Shown here one piece after another: positions 17,739 through 26,418 of a stretch of DNA of 64,000 nt (its first letter is position 1; each line of letters begins with the position of its first letter). Source of the DNA: Akkermansia muciniphila (lineage in GTDB: Bacteria; Verrucomicrobiota; Verrucomicrobiia; Verrucomicrobiales; Akkermansiaceae). A program made the position numbers and the translations under genes. The stretch lies in NCBI RefSeq assembly GCF_900184965.1, contig NZ_FXYA01000003.1, positions 54,158 to 118,157 of the forward strand, given 5' to 3'. The notes under the pieces were generated by a model, which was given only the letters and a program-made list of their open reading frames with translations, did no database searches and was not told the DNA's origin.

Positions 17739-18434
17739 ATGAGCATTCAACAGAATCTGGAACATATTCTCTCCCGCATACGCGCAGCGGAACTCCGCGC
17801 CGGACGCCCGGCGGGTTCCGTCCGCCTCGTCGCCGTCAGTAAAACTTTTCCCGCAGAGGATGTGAAAGCGTGCCATGATGCGGGCCAGCGCGTTTTCGGC
17901 GAAAATAAGGTCCAGGAGGGACTGGGAAAAATCCCCTCCCTTCCTACGGATACGGAATGGCATCTCATTGGCCCCCTCCAGCGCAACAAGGTGCGCAAGG
18001 CCCTGGAATATTTCACGCTGATCCATGCCGTGGACTCCCTGCGCCTGGCCCGGTTCATAGATACCGTGGCCCAGGAAACGGGAAAACGGCCCCGCATTTT
18101 ACTGGAAGTGAACGTCGGGGATGAAGACAGCAAATTCGGATTCTCCCCGGAACCCCTGGAAAGGGAATGGCCGGAGCTGTCCGCGCTGAATCACCTTGAA
18201 ATCGCCGGTCTTATGTGCATTCCTCCCCCGGTGGAAAATCCGGAGGAGGCGCGGCCCTATTTCCGCCGTCTCCGGGAGCTGAAGGAAGCGCTGTCCGGCA
18301 GAGGGGGAGCCGCGCTGACGGAACTGTCCATGGGCATGAGCCATGACTTTGAAACGGCAATCGAGGAAGGAGCCACGCTCGTCCGCGTAGGGACGGCCAT
18401 TTTCGGCGGCCGCTCATACGCTCCCGCTTCGTGA
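17739..18434 (+). CDS. YggS-family PLP homeostasis protein
   Basis: 231 aa, fold type III TIM barrel. PLP-binding lysine in RLVAVSKTFPAEDV, then GENKVQEGLGKIP, WHLIGPLQRNKVRKAL, VNVGDEDSKFGF, IAGLMCIPPP and the phosphate-binding end LSMGMSHDFETAIEEG, VRVGTAIFGGR. Family members bind PLP, have no known catalytic activity and buffer vitamin B6 and amino-acid metabolism. It lies 10 bp downstream of the YqgE gene. Confidence 0.95.
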   Translation: MSIQQNLEHILSRIRAAELRAGRPAGSVRLVAVSKTFPAEDVKACHDAGQRVFGENKVQEGLGKIPSLPTDTEWHLIGPLQRNKVRKALEYFTLIHAVDSLRLARFIDTVAQETGKRPRILLEVNVGDEDSKFGFSPEPLEREWPELSALNHLEIAGLMCIPPPVENPEEARPYFRRLRELKEALSGRGGAALTELSMGMSHDFETAIEEGATLVRVGTAIFGGRSYAPAS

Positions 18435-18541
18435 TTTTAGTTGGACAGAAGGAAAAGCGGCGTGTAGGTTTGTTCCGCAAAACCGGAACAGCCCGGACGG
18501 AGACCTGATTTCATCACCCCATGCTGACAGGAGGAAAAAAC

Positions 18542-20188
18542 GTGATTCCGCATGCGGTGCGGGACGTAGCGGATGCCGCCGCGGCGTTCTCCGCCCGCAT
18601 TGGCCCCGACCGTCATTTCGGTTCCCAGGAAAAGGTGGAAGAAGCCCTGGCCGAATGCTGCTCTCCGCAGAATGTCACCGTCATCGGCATGACAGGGTCC
18701 GGCAAATCCTCTACGCTGGACGCCCTGGCCGGGGAACGGTTCTGTTCCCGCGTGTCCAGTGAAGCCACGCTGGTCCGCTGGCAGTACAGGCCTCATCCTG
18801 CTCCCCATACCCATGAATGGGTTCTGGACCTTTTTTACCCGTCGGACGCCCTGCTCAACCTGGAGTTCTGGGACACCATCGGCCTGGAGCAGGAGGATGC
18901 CCCCAGAAAGCTGAAGCACATCGTTCCCAAATCGGATGCCATCCTCGTGGTTATTTCCGCCAGCGGCGGCAGCCATTCCGCCCTGTGGGACTATCTCCGG
19001 ACGCTGGAGGAACGGCTTCATTCCCGCATGGTTCTCGTCATCACTCATGCGGAGCTGCTCTCCTTTGAGCAGCTCCAATCCTTGAAAGAGGAACTTCGCG
19101 CCACCTCCCGGGAACGCCTGGGAGTGCAGCTGCCCCTGTACCCCGTCACGACCGCCGGAGAGCATGCAGGGGAAGGAGTGGAAGCCCTGACGGCATGCGT
19201 TCAGGAAGTGCTGAAACGCAGCCCGCTGACGGACAAGCGCGTGGAACGCCTCCTGCTGGCTACGGACAGCCTTCTGGCGGAACAGGGGAAGGTGCTCGAT
19301 GAACTGAGCCGCCTTTCCAAGATGGATTCCGGCTTCCTGACGTCCATTGACCGGGAAATCGACCGCATCCAGCTCCAGATGGAGGATGAAATGCCGGCCC
19401 GCCTCAAGGCATACGCGCAATACGTGCAGGACTGCGTGCCGCGCCTGGGGAAAAAGTCGGCACGCCAGATGGGGCGTTTCCTCTCCATCCGGCGCACGAT
19501 GATCCTGCACAAGCTTCCTCCCGTCATTGACGAATGGTTTTATGAGCTGGTCAAATCCGGCATTGAGGAACGGCACGCGTATTACAACAAGGAATTCCTG
19601 AACATCTGCCAGACGCACTGGAACCATGTGCGCCCACGCGTGAAAGAACAATGGGACTGCGACATAGGAGATTTTCCGGCCGCAAAGCTCCAGACGGATC
19701 TGGAAGTGTACAAGGAAAGGCTGGGGCGTTCCATTTACATGCCCCTGAAGGACTTCGGCATCAAGCCGTGCCTCAGCAAGCTGTTTCTGGACCAGGAGGA
19801 CGTGATGAGAACGGAAATCAAGCTGATGCTCCTTCTGGTAATTCTGGGAGCCCTGCTGGGCTGTTTCGGAGAGCATGCAGCAGGGTTCGCCTGCGTGGGC
19901 GCGGCCCTGGTCATCTGGGTGGGCGGCAACCTGGGGCTGGCCTGGATGCAATTCCGCCTGTCCCGCCAGATTGTGGCCGCAGCGGCTGAAATGCACATTG
20001 CCGTGGAATGCGGATTGCGCACTCCCCTGTATGAAGCCATGATCAGCGGACTTTCCGACTACCGGAAACTGTATGCGGACATCCGCGGCCAGGTAGCCGG
20101 AGGGGTGGAATATCTCCAGCCCCTGCTTAACGCCCGCTACGACCTGTTCTATAAACTGACTGTGCAGAAACACCGTTTCCGCATCTAG
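18542..20188 (+). CDS. Dynamin-like membrane GTPase of unknown function
   Basis: About 549 aa from GTG 18542, chosen because AGGAGG lies seven bases upstream; an in-frame ATG at 18521 would swallow that ribosome-binding site. The N-terminal ~190 residues are a TRAFAC GTPase: P-loop VIGMTGSGKSSTLDALAGE, a Thr in the switch I region, FWDTIG as G3. The usual N/TKxD guanine motif is not evident; VLVITHAELL sits where it should be. A long helical region (about 225-420) follows, then two adjacent hydrophobic segments (about 423-460) forming a membrane hairpin, then a C-terminal helical tail. GTPase head, coiled middle and membrane hairpin resemble bacterial dynamin-like or Era-like membrane remodelling proteins. 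The function is not known. Confidence 0.7.
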   Translation: MIPHAVRDVADAAAAFSARIGPDRHFGSQEKVEEALAECCSPQNVTVIGMTGSGKSSTLDALAGERFCSRVSSEATLVRWQYRPHPAPHTHEWVLDLFYPSDALLNLEFWDTIGLEQEDAPRKLKHIVPKSDAILVVISASGGSHSALWDYLRTLEERLHSRMVLVITHAELLSFEQLQSLKEELRATSRERLGVQLPLYPVTTAGEHAGEGVEALTACVQEVLKRSPLTDKRVERLLLATDSLLAEQGKVLDELSRLSKMDSGFLTSIDREIDRIQLQMEDEMPARLKAYAQYVQDCVPRLGKKSARQMGRFLSIRRTMILHKLPPVIDEWFYELVKSGIEERHAYYNKEFLNICQTHWNHVRPRVKEQWDCDIGDFPAAKLQTDLEVYKERLGRSIYMPLKDFGIKPCLSKLFLDQEDVMRTEIKLMLLLVILGALLGCFGEHAAGFACVGAALVIWVGGNLGLAWMQFRLSRQIVAAAAEMHIAVECGLRTPLYEAMISGLSDYRKLYADIRGQVAGGVEYLQPLLNARYDLFYKLTVQKHRFRI

Positions 20189-20211
20189 CCTCTTTTCCTT
20201 TCTCCGGAGAG

Positions 20212-20802
20212 TCACTCCCCTTCTGGCGTAATCACCATATCCACACGCCTGTCATGGGCTTCCATGGGCAGGTCGTCCAGAAGCTGGCAGGGGAAACAGA
20301 CTCCCGCCAGCGGCACCCCAGCAGCCGGACCGGCCAGCAGCGTATCATAAAATCCGCCGCCATACCCCAGCCGCTTGCCGTCTCCGGTAAACGCGGCCCC
20401 CGGCAGCACGATCAAATCCATTTCCCCCGCATGCAGTTCCGGGCAGTCCGGACCGGGTTCGCGTATGCCCCAGCTGCCCGCCACCAATTCCCCGTGATGG
20501 CATACACGGTGAAAACTCAGCTTTCTCCCTTCATGCACCAGCGGGAAGTACCATTCCCGGTCCGGAAGCAAATCCAGCAGGGAAAGCAAATCCACCTCCC
20601 CCGGCCTGGCGGCAAAAACAGCCACGCGCCGGAAATTCCTTTCCCGCACCAGCGCCGCCACGCGGCGGCAGATGGAACGGGACATGGCCTCCCGGGCGGC
20701 GGCATCCAATCCGCCCACCCTTTCACGTATCATGCGGCGCACTTCCCGTTTAGCGGCCGCCGAACCGCTTACGGTTCCGGATTGGGATGCTTTTCCTTCC
20801 AT
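20212..20802 (-). CDS. 5-formyltetrahydrofolate cyclo-ligase
   Basis: 196 aa. It converts 5-formyl-THF to 5,10-methenyl-THF with ATP. The N-terminus has KREVRRMIRERV, matching the K-x3-R-x10-R nucleotide-binding pattern. The C-terminal signature is LIVLPGAAFTGDGKRLGYGGGFYDTLL, followed by the family's GVCFPCQL and a final HDRRVDMVITPEG. Its start overlaps the end of the ABC ATPase gene by 34 bp, which suggests translational coupling, although the functions are unrelated. Confidence 0.95.
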   Translation of the reverse strand: MEGKASQSGTVSGSAAAKREVRRMIRERVGGLDAAAREAMSRSICRRVAALVRERNFRRVAVFAARPGEVDLLSLLDLLPDREWYFPLVHEGRKLSFHRVCHHGELVAGSWGIREPGPDCPELHAGEMDLIVLPGAAFTGDGKRLGYGGGFYDTLLAGPAAGVPLAGVCFPCQLLDDLPMEAHDRRVDMVITPEGE

Positions 20803-21647
20803 TCCAACAAACTTTTTAGAAATACGCTTTCCAGGGAGTTGCGCGGATGCCCGTCCTCCAGCCAGGAGGCACGGCCGTCTTCCTTCACCATATCCTTCAG
20901 CCGTTTCATCAGTTCCGGGGAAGCATGCTCCAGAAGTATTTCCTGCTTGTCGGAATCCCGCGTCAGCTCATTCACAGTCCCTTCCGCAATGAGCAGCCCT
21001 TTAAAGATGACGCCCACCCGGTCGCAGACCTCCTGCACCTGTTCCAGCAGGTGGGAGCACAGGAATACGGTCATTCCCTGCTCTTTCAGGTTGTCGATAA
21101 TATTCCGGATATCCCGCGACCCCAGGGGATCCACGCCGGCGGTCGGTTCGTCCAGAACCAGCAGGCGGGGGGACTGGACCAGCGCCTGCGCCATGCCGAT
21201 GCGCTGGAGCATCCCTTTGGAATAGCCGCCCAGCCGCCTGTCCGCCGCATCGGCCAATCCCACCAGCTCCAGCAGTTCCCGGACTTTCTCTTTCAGAGGT
21301 TTTCCGCTCAGGCCGCACAGTTTGCCGTAAAAGGAAACAGTTTCCGCTCCCGTCAGGAATTTGTAAAAGTAGGGGTTTTCCGGAAGAAAGCCCACTTCCT
21401 CCTTGCTGTCCGGAGCCAGGCTGGACCTGCCGAAAATGGAGCAGGAACCTTCCGTAGGCCTCACCAGCCCCAGCAGGGCCTTCATCAGGGTGGACTTGCC
21501 GGAGCCGTTCGGGCCAATGAGGCCATACACCTCCCCCTGCCGGATATTCATGTCTATCCCCCGCACGGCATGCACTACGGGCTTGCCAAGACCTGTTTTA
21601 AAGGTCTTGTGCAAATTGACTATTTCAGCGGCGGCAGGCTGGTCCAT
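20769..21647 (-). CDS. ABC transporter ATP-binding protein
   Basis: About 292 aa. Walker A GPNGSGKSTLM, Q-loop GFLPENPYFYK, signature YSKGMLQRIGMAQALV, Walker B LLVLDEPTAGVDP and H-loop CSHLLEQ. The layout is that of ABC-2-type (exporter) ATPases such as the NatA/CcmA/Gld group, with a C-terminal extension. No permease is adjacent, so the partner must lie elsewhere. ATG 21647 was chosen; a TTG four codons upstream overlaps the stop of the peptidase gene and would allow coupled initiation. Confidence 0.9.
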   Translation of the reverse strand: MDQPAAAEIVNLHKTFKTGLGKPVVHAVRGIDMNIRQGEVYGLIGPNGSGKSTLMKALLGLVRPTEGSCSIFGRSSLAPDSKEEVGFLPENPYFYKFLTGAETVSFYGKLCGLSGKPLKEKVRELLELVGLADAADRRLGGYSKGMLQRIGMAQALVQSPRLLVLDEPTAGVDPLGSRDIRNIIDNLKEQGMTVFLCSHLLEQVQEVCDRVGVIFKGLLIAEGTVNELTRDSDKQEILLEHASPELMKRLKDMVKEDGRASWLEDGHPRNSLESVFLKSLLEWKEKHPNPEP

Positions 21648-21655
21648 AAGAAAGG

Positions 21656-22996
21656 TCAATGCTTGATCTGCCCCAGGCGGCGCAGAAGAATCTGGCTCAT
21701 GTCAATGCCCCTGGAGAACAAATCCACGGGAAAGTTTTCATTGGGGGAGTGGATATGGGCATCAGGAAGGCACATGCCCAGCATCAGGGCATCCGCTCCC
21801 AGCACACGCTTCATCTCCTCAATAATCGGAATGCTGCCTCCTTCCCTTACCAGCACGGGTTTGCGGCCAAAAGCCTCTTCCAGAGCCTGCTGGGCGGCAA
21901 GACCGAACTCGGAATTCGGATCGCACACGTAAGCATTCCCGCCGTGGCCACGCCTGAACTCCACCGTGACGCCCTTGGGGGAATGTCTCTTCACATGTTC
22001 TTCCAACAGGGTTTCAATCCTTTCAGGCTGTTGCCCCGGCACCAGCCGGCATGAAATTTTGGCAAAGGCATGGCTGGGGATAATCGTCTTGCTTCCCTCG
22101 CCCTGGTAACCTCCCCCAATACCGTTGATTTCCAGCGTCGGACGGGCAAAGATACATTCCGCTCCGGTAAACCCGACCTCCGTCACCACGGTTTCCACGC
22201 CCGTCAGCTGAGCCAGTTCCTCATTGCTCATGCCGGGCACCGTGGCCCACATGCTGCGTTCCCATGTGGCGATAGGTTCCACGCCGTCGTAAAACCCTCT
22301 CACGGCCACACGCCCCTCCTCATCATGGAAGGAAGCGATTATTTCCGCAAGAGCGGTGATGGGATTGGCCACCGCTCCTCCAAACACGCCGGAATGAAGA
22401 TCCGCGGAAGGGCCTCTGACAATTATTTCCGCGCCGGCCAGGCCGCGCAGACCGTAGGAAAACGTAGGGGTGTCCGGAGCGGCCATTCCGGTATCGGAAA
22501 CCACAATCACGTCGCAGGCCAGTTCTTCCCTGTGCTCCTTGATGAACTGGGAAAGACTGCCGCTGCCCACTTCCTCCTCCCCTTCCAGAAGGAAAATCAC
22601 ATTCACGGGAAGGTGGCCGCCGTTCTGGCGGAGCAATTCCTCCACGCCCAGGATATGGGCGAACAGCTGCCCCTTGTTGTCCGTAGCGCCGCGGGCGTAA
22701 ATTCTCCCGTCCCTCACTTCCGGCTCAAACGGGTCGGATTCCCACAATTCCACAGGATCTACGGGCTGCACGTCGTAATGGCCGTAAATCAGCACGGTGG
22801 GCTTTCCTTCCTCCCGCGGGCTGCGGGCCAGCACGATGGGGTGGAGGGGCGTTTTGCAGGCCTTTGCTTCCAATCCCATGCCGGACAATTTGTCTACCAG
22901 CCAGTCCGCGCAATCACTCACGTCCCGGGCGTGCTCCTTCTGTGCGGAAATGCTGGGAAATCTCAACAAGGTGGCTAATTGATCCAGTCTGTTCAT
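21656..22996 (-). CDS. M20-family metallopeptidase (dipeptidase)
   Basis: About 446 aa. Metal-binding pattern of M20: LIYGHYDVQP (His, Asp), ARGATDNKGQL (bridging Asp), LLEGEEEVGS (Glu-Glu), VSDTGM and the C-terminal His. The dimerisation lid domain lies at about 190-320 (RGLAGAEI, LHSGVFGG). This is the pattern of cytosolic dipeptidases close to the CNDP/Dug1 group. The start at 22996 (MNRLDQLATLLRFPS) fits the family; a longer start at 23053 would add 19 atypical residues. The product probably finishes degrading imported peptides. Confidence 0.9.
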   Translation of the reverse strand: MNRLDQLATLLRFPSISAQKEHARDVSDCADWLVDKLSGMGLEAKACKTPLHPIVLARSPREEGKPTVLIYGHYDVQPVDPVELWESDPFEPEVRDGRIYARGATDNKGQLFAHILGVEELLRQNGGHLPVNVIFLLEGEEEVGSGSLSQFIKEHREELACDVIVVSDTGMAAPDTPTFSYGLRGLAGAEIIVRGPSADLHSGVFGGAVANPITALAEIIASFHDEEGRVAVRGFYDGVEPIATWERSMWATVPGMSNEELAQLTGVETVVTEVGFTGAECIFARPTLEINGIGGGYQGEGSKTIIPSHAFAKISCRLVPGQQPERIETLLEEHVKRHSPKGVTVEFRRGHGGNAYVCDPNSEFGLAAQQALEEAFGRKPVLVREGGSIPIIEEMKRVLGADALMLGMCLPDAHIHSPNENFPVDLFSRGIDMSQILLRRLGQIKH

Positions 22997-23150
22997 GCCT
23001 TCATCAGACCATGCCTGCGGCTTCAAATCAACCGGTAAAGTGTGGCATTCCATGCCGGAACGGGCCTTTTTTCAAAAAAGGCCCCCGCACACGGCCCCGG
23101 CAACAATATTTGATTGCTCTCACGTGTGTTTTGTTTCTTTATATAGGATT

Positions 23151-24113
23151 ATGTTCAGCAAATCCAAAGTGAAGAAAGTGGATTTCGTCACCCTGTCCAA
23201 ATTTTACGGCAAGTACAAGGAAGCCCTCCAACTGGAACTCATCAACAGCCCCGCCGGCCTCAGCCGCCACATCTGCGAACCCGCCCTCAACCGCCCCGGC
23301 CTGGCGATCGCCGGCTTCTACTCCTACTTTGCCAACAAACGCATCCAGGTTTTCGGCTCCGCGGAGCTGGCCTATCTTCAAAAGCTGCCGGAAGGCATGC
23401 GCAAATCGCGCATTCAGCGCATGTTCCGGTGCGAGGTACCGGGCATCGTCTTCTCCCGTGACAAGATCCCTCCACGGGAAATCGTGGAACTGGCGGATGA
23501 GGCCGGCGTCTGCGTCTTCCGCACAAGCCTGGTAACCATGAAATTCGTCAACTCCGCCACCATCATTCTGGAAAACGAATTCGCGGAAAGCGTCACCCTG
23601 CACGGCTGCATGGTGGACGTGCGCGGAGTGGGCGTCCTCATCCGCGGCAAGAGCGGCGTGGGGAAGAGTGAAACGGCCCTGGGCCTGATTGAACGCGGGG
23701 CGGCCCTCGTGGCGGATGACATGGTGTACGTGCGCAACGTGGGCGGAGAACTGGTGGCCAGCGCCCCGGAAATGAGCCGCGGCTTCATGGAGGTGCGCGG
23801 CCTGGGCATCGTCAACATCACCACCCTTTTCGGCCTGAAGTCCATCCGCCACAACAAGCGCCTGGACCTCATCGTCACCCTCATTCCCGCCAAGGACCAG
23901 GAAGAGCTGGACAGGCTGGGCCTGGAGCGGGAGGGGCTGGACGTCCTGGGGGAAAAAGTGCTCCATGTCCAGCTTTCCGTGGCTCCCGGCAGGGATATTG
24001 CCAGGCTGGTGGAAGTAGCCGCCATGGACTACCATCTCAAGGACATGGGCATCGACATGGCCGGGGAGTTCAACCGCCGCCTCATGTCAAACTTCCAATC
24101 CTCTGAAAAGTAG
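23151..24113 (+). CDS. hprK: HPr kinase/phosphorylase
   Basis: 320 aa from ATG 23151, which has AGGATT directly upstream; longer frames add an atypical extension. The N-terminal ~130 residues are the variable HprK domain. The kinase domain has the P-loop IRGKSGVGKSETALGL and the diagnostic HprK signature EVRGLGIVNITTLFG, followed by the basic C-terminal helix. The enzyme phosphorylates and dephosphorylates Ser46 of HPr in response to metabolites, linking sugar status to gene control. HPr and Enzyme I follow on the same strand (84 bp and 47 bp gaps). No sugar permease (EII) is in the window. Confidence 0.96.
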   Translation: MFSKSKVKKVDFVTLSKFYGKYKEALQLELINSPAGLSRHICEPALNRPGLAIAGFYSYFANKRIQVFGSAELAYLQKLPEGMRKSRIQRMFRCEVPGIVFSRDKIPPREIVELADEAGVCVFRTSLVTMKFVNSATIILENEFAESVTLHGCMVDVRGVGVLIRGKSGVGKSETALGLIERGAALVADDMVYVRNVGGELVASAPEMSRGFMEVRGLGIVNITTLFGLKSIRHNKRLDLIVTLIPAKDQEELDRLGLEREGLDVLGEKVLHVQLSVAPGRDIARLVEVAAMDYHLKDMGIDMAGEFNRRLMSNFQSSEK

Positions 24114-24197
24114 GACTGACAAAAAACTCTTGGAAAAAAACTTTAATTAGTGTACTTACCGTTGTAGCAACCGTTATCACCCCTTACTTCAAATTCC

Positions 24198-24464
24198 ATG
24201 GTCACCAAGGAGCTCACCATCATCAACAAACTCGGCATTCACGCGCGTCCGGCTGCTCAATTCGTCAAACTGGCCAGCAAATTTGATGCAGACATTGTCG
24301 TGGAGAAGGATGGCGAGGAAGTTGACGGCAAGAGTATTCTGGGTTTGATGATGCTGGCGGTAGGCCACGGCTCCAAGATCACCATCATGGCGGAAGGGAA
24401 GGACGAACAGGAAGCGTTGAACGCGCTGGAAGACCTGATTTCCCGCAAGTTTGAAGAAGATTAA
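24198..24464 (+). CDS. ptsH: Phosphocarrier protein HPr
   Basis: 88 aa. His15 in KLGIHARPA is the Enzyme I phosphorylation site. Ser46 in DGKSILGLMML is the HprK target, and both positions are exactly conserved. The latter distinguishes an HprK-responsive HPr from many NPr proteins. The gene sits between hprK and ptsI, so the three probably form one regulatory unit. Confidence 0.96.
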   Translation: MVTKELTIINKLGIHARPAAQFVKLASKFDADIVVEKDGEEVDGKSILGLMMLAVGHGSKITIMAEGKDEQEALNALEDLISRKFEED

Positions 24465-24511
24465 AACACTCCGGCTCACAGCCATATGAGACCGGGCCAT
24501 CAAGCCCGCAG

Positions 24512-26290
24512 ATGATTCAGGAACCCATTTCAACGGAAGAAACCTGGCTTCAGGGCATTCCCGTTTCCCCCGGTATTGCCCTGGGCAAGATTAAAATTCA
24601 GATCAGCGGTTCCAGGGAACCTGTAGCGTACGATATTTCCCCGGAAGAGGTGGATGCCGAGCTGGTGCGCTTCCACCGGGCGTTGCAAACAACCGCGGAC
24701 CAGATCAGGACGCTGCGGGAACGCATGATCCAGATATCCGGAGAGAAGGATGCCTCCATCTTCGACGCCCACATCCTTCTCCTTCAGGACAAGGTTATCC
24801 TCCAGCAGGTTCAGACGGAACTGGTCAAGCGCCTCCAGAACGTGGAGCACATCTTTTATGTGGTCATGCAGAACTACATGGAAGTTCTGCGCCGCGTGGA
24901 CGATCCCTACCTGCGCGCCAAAACCGCGGACATGGAGGATGTCATGCAGCGGGTCATTAACAACCTACGCAGCACGGAACCTCCTGAAGACGAGGAAGAA
25001 GCGGAAAAAGACCAGGTGCTGGTGGCTTATGACCTGACCCCTTCCGACACGGCCGCCATGGACGCCAGCCTGATTCACGGCTTTGCCACGGAAATGGGCT
25101 CCTCCGTCTCCCACACAGCCATTCTCGCCCGCTCCATGGGCATCCCCGCCGTCGTGGGGCTTGAGCAGGCCCTTCTGAGAGTGGAAAGCCACTCCCCCGC
25201 CATTCTGGACGGCTACAAGGGCGTGCTCATCCTGAAACCCACGAAGGAAACGGAGGAATACTACCACCGCCTCCAGGTGGAAAAGGAAAAGGCCTACAAG
25301 GCGCTGGAAGCGCTGCGCGGCCTGCCCACCATCACCCGGGACGGTCGCAACATCCGCCTGTCCGTCAACGTGGAGTTCCCCCATGAATACTCCGGCATCA
25401 AGGAGGTGGGAGCGGAAGGCGTAGGCCTGTTCCGCACGGAATTCTTTCTTCTGGGCAATCCATCCGGCATGCCGGATGAAGAAGAACAAACGCGCTACTA
25501 CAGAAAACTGGCGGAAGGCTGTTCCCCCCACGGCGTCATCTTCCGCACCCTGGACTCCGGCGGCGACAAGCTGCCGTGCGAACAGCTCCGCGCCCCGGAA
25601 CCGAATCCCTTCCTTGGCTGGCGAGGCATCCGCGTCTCCCTCAGCCGACCGGAACTGTTCAAGCAGCAGCTCCGGGCCATCCTCCGCGCCTGCGCGGACA
25701 CGCCCGGTTGCGGCGTTATGTTCCCCATGATCTCCGGCTACACGGAAGTGGTCACGGCCAAGCACATCCTCCAGGAATGCCGGGAGGAACTGGAAAGGAA
25801 GAACATCCCCTATGCGCGGGATTTGAAAGTGGGCATCATGATTGAAGTGCCCAGCGCCGCCATTATGACGGACGTGCTGGCCCGCGAGGTGGACTTCTTT
25901 TCCATAGGCACGAATGACCTCACCCAGTACACTATTGCCGTGGACCGGGTCAACAACCGCGTCGCCAATATGTTCCGCCCCACGCATCCTGCCGTGATAC
26001 GCATCATGGGCATGACGATCACCGCCGGAGAACGGGAAAACATTCCCACGGCCATCTGTGGGGAAATGGCGGGGGACATCACCCTGCTTCCCCTGCTGAT
26101 CGGCTTGGGGGCCACCTCCATGTCCGTGGGCGTCCACCTTGTCCCCATCATCCGGTACGCCATCCGCAATCTGGACTACGGCCAGTGCCGGGACATGGCG
26201 CAGAAGGCGCTCCAGGCCCCCAACAGCAGGGCTATCGTGGACTTGAGCACGACTCTGGCCCGGAAATCCTATCCGGCCCTGTTTGAATAA
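24512..26290 (+). CDS. ptsI: PTS Enzyme I (phosphoenolpyruvate-protein phosphotransferase)
   Basis: 592 aa. N-terminal HPr-binding helical domain, swivelling phosphohistidine domain with active His in GSSVSHTAILARSMGIPAVVGL (about residue 200), then the PEP-binding TIM barrel with GVGLFRTEFFLLG, GWRGIRVSL, FSIGTNDLTQYT and the catalytic Cys in AICGEMAGD. It moves phosphate from PEP to His15 of HPr. In a genome with few or no EII permeases it would mainly serve regulation. ATG 24512 is 47 bp after ptsH. Confidence 0.96.
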   Translation: MIQEPISTEETWLQGIPVSPGIALGKIKIQISGSREPVAYDISPEEVDAELVRFHRALQTTADQIRTLRERMIQISGEKDASIFDAHILLLQDKVILQQVQTELVKRLQNVEHIFYVVMQNYMEVLRRVDDPYLRAKTADMEDVMQRVINNLRSTEPPEDEEEAEKDQVLVAYDLTPSDTAAMDASLIHGFATEMGSSVSHTAILARSMGIPAVVGLEQALLRVESHSPAILDGYKGVLILKPTKETEEYYHRLQVEKEKAYKALEALRGLPTITRDGRNIRLSVNVEFPHEYSGIKEVGAEGVGLFRTEFFLLGNPSGMPDEEEQTRYYRKLAEGCSPHGVIFRTLDSGGDKLPCEQLRAPEPNPFLGWRGIRVSLSRPELFKQQLRAILRACADTPGCGVMFPMISGYTEVVTAKHILQECREELERKNIPYARDLKVGIMIEVPSAAIMTDVLAREVDFFSIGTNDLTQYTIAVDRVNNRVANMFRPTHPAVIRIMGMTITAGERENIPTAICGEMAGDITLLPLLIGLGATSMSVGVHLVPIIRYAIRNLDYGQCRDMAQKALQAPNSRAIVDLSTTLARKSYPALFE

Positions 26291-26418
26291 GCCCTATCCG
26301 GCCCGGAACACGCCGTACCGGAAAAACGGAACTTTCCCGGGCAAACTGCCGCAGGAACACGAATCCTTGACAGAAATGTCCGGCCCATGCGTTATTACAG
26401 GTACCGGCTTTTTTGATA

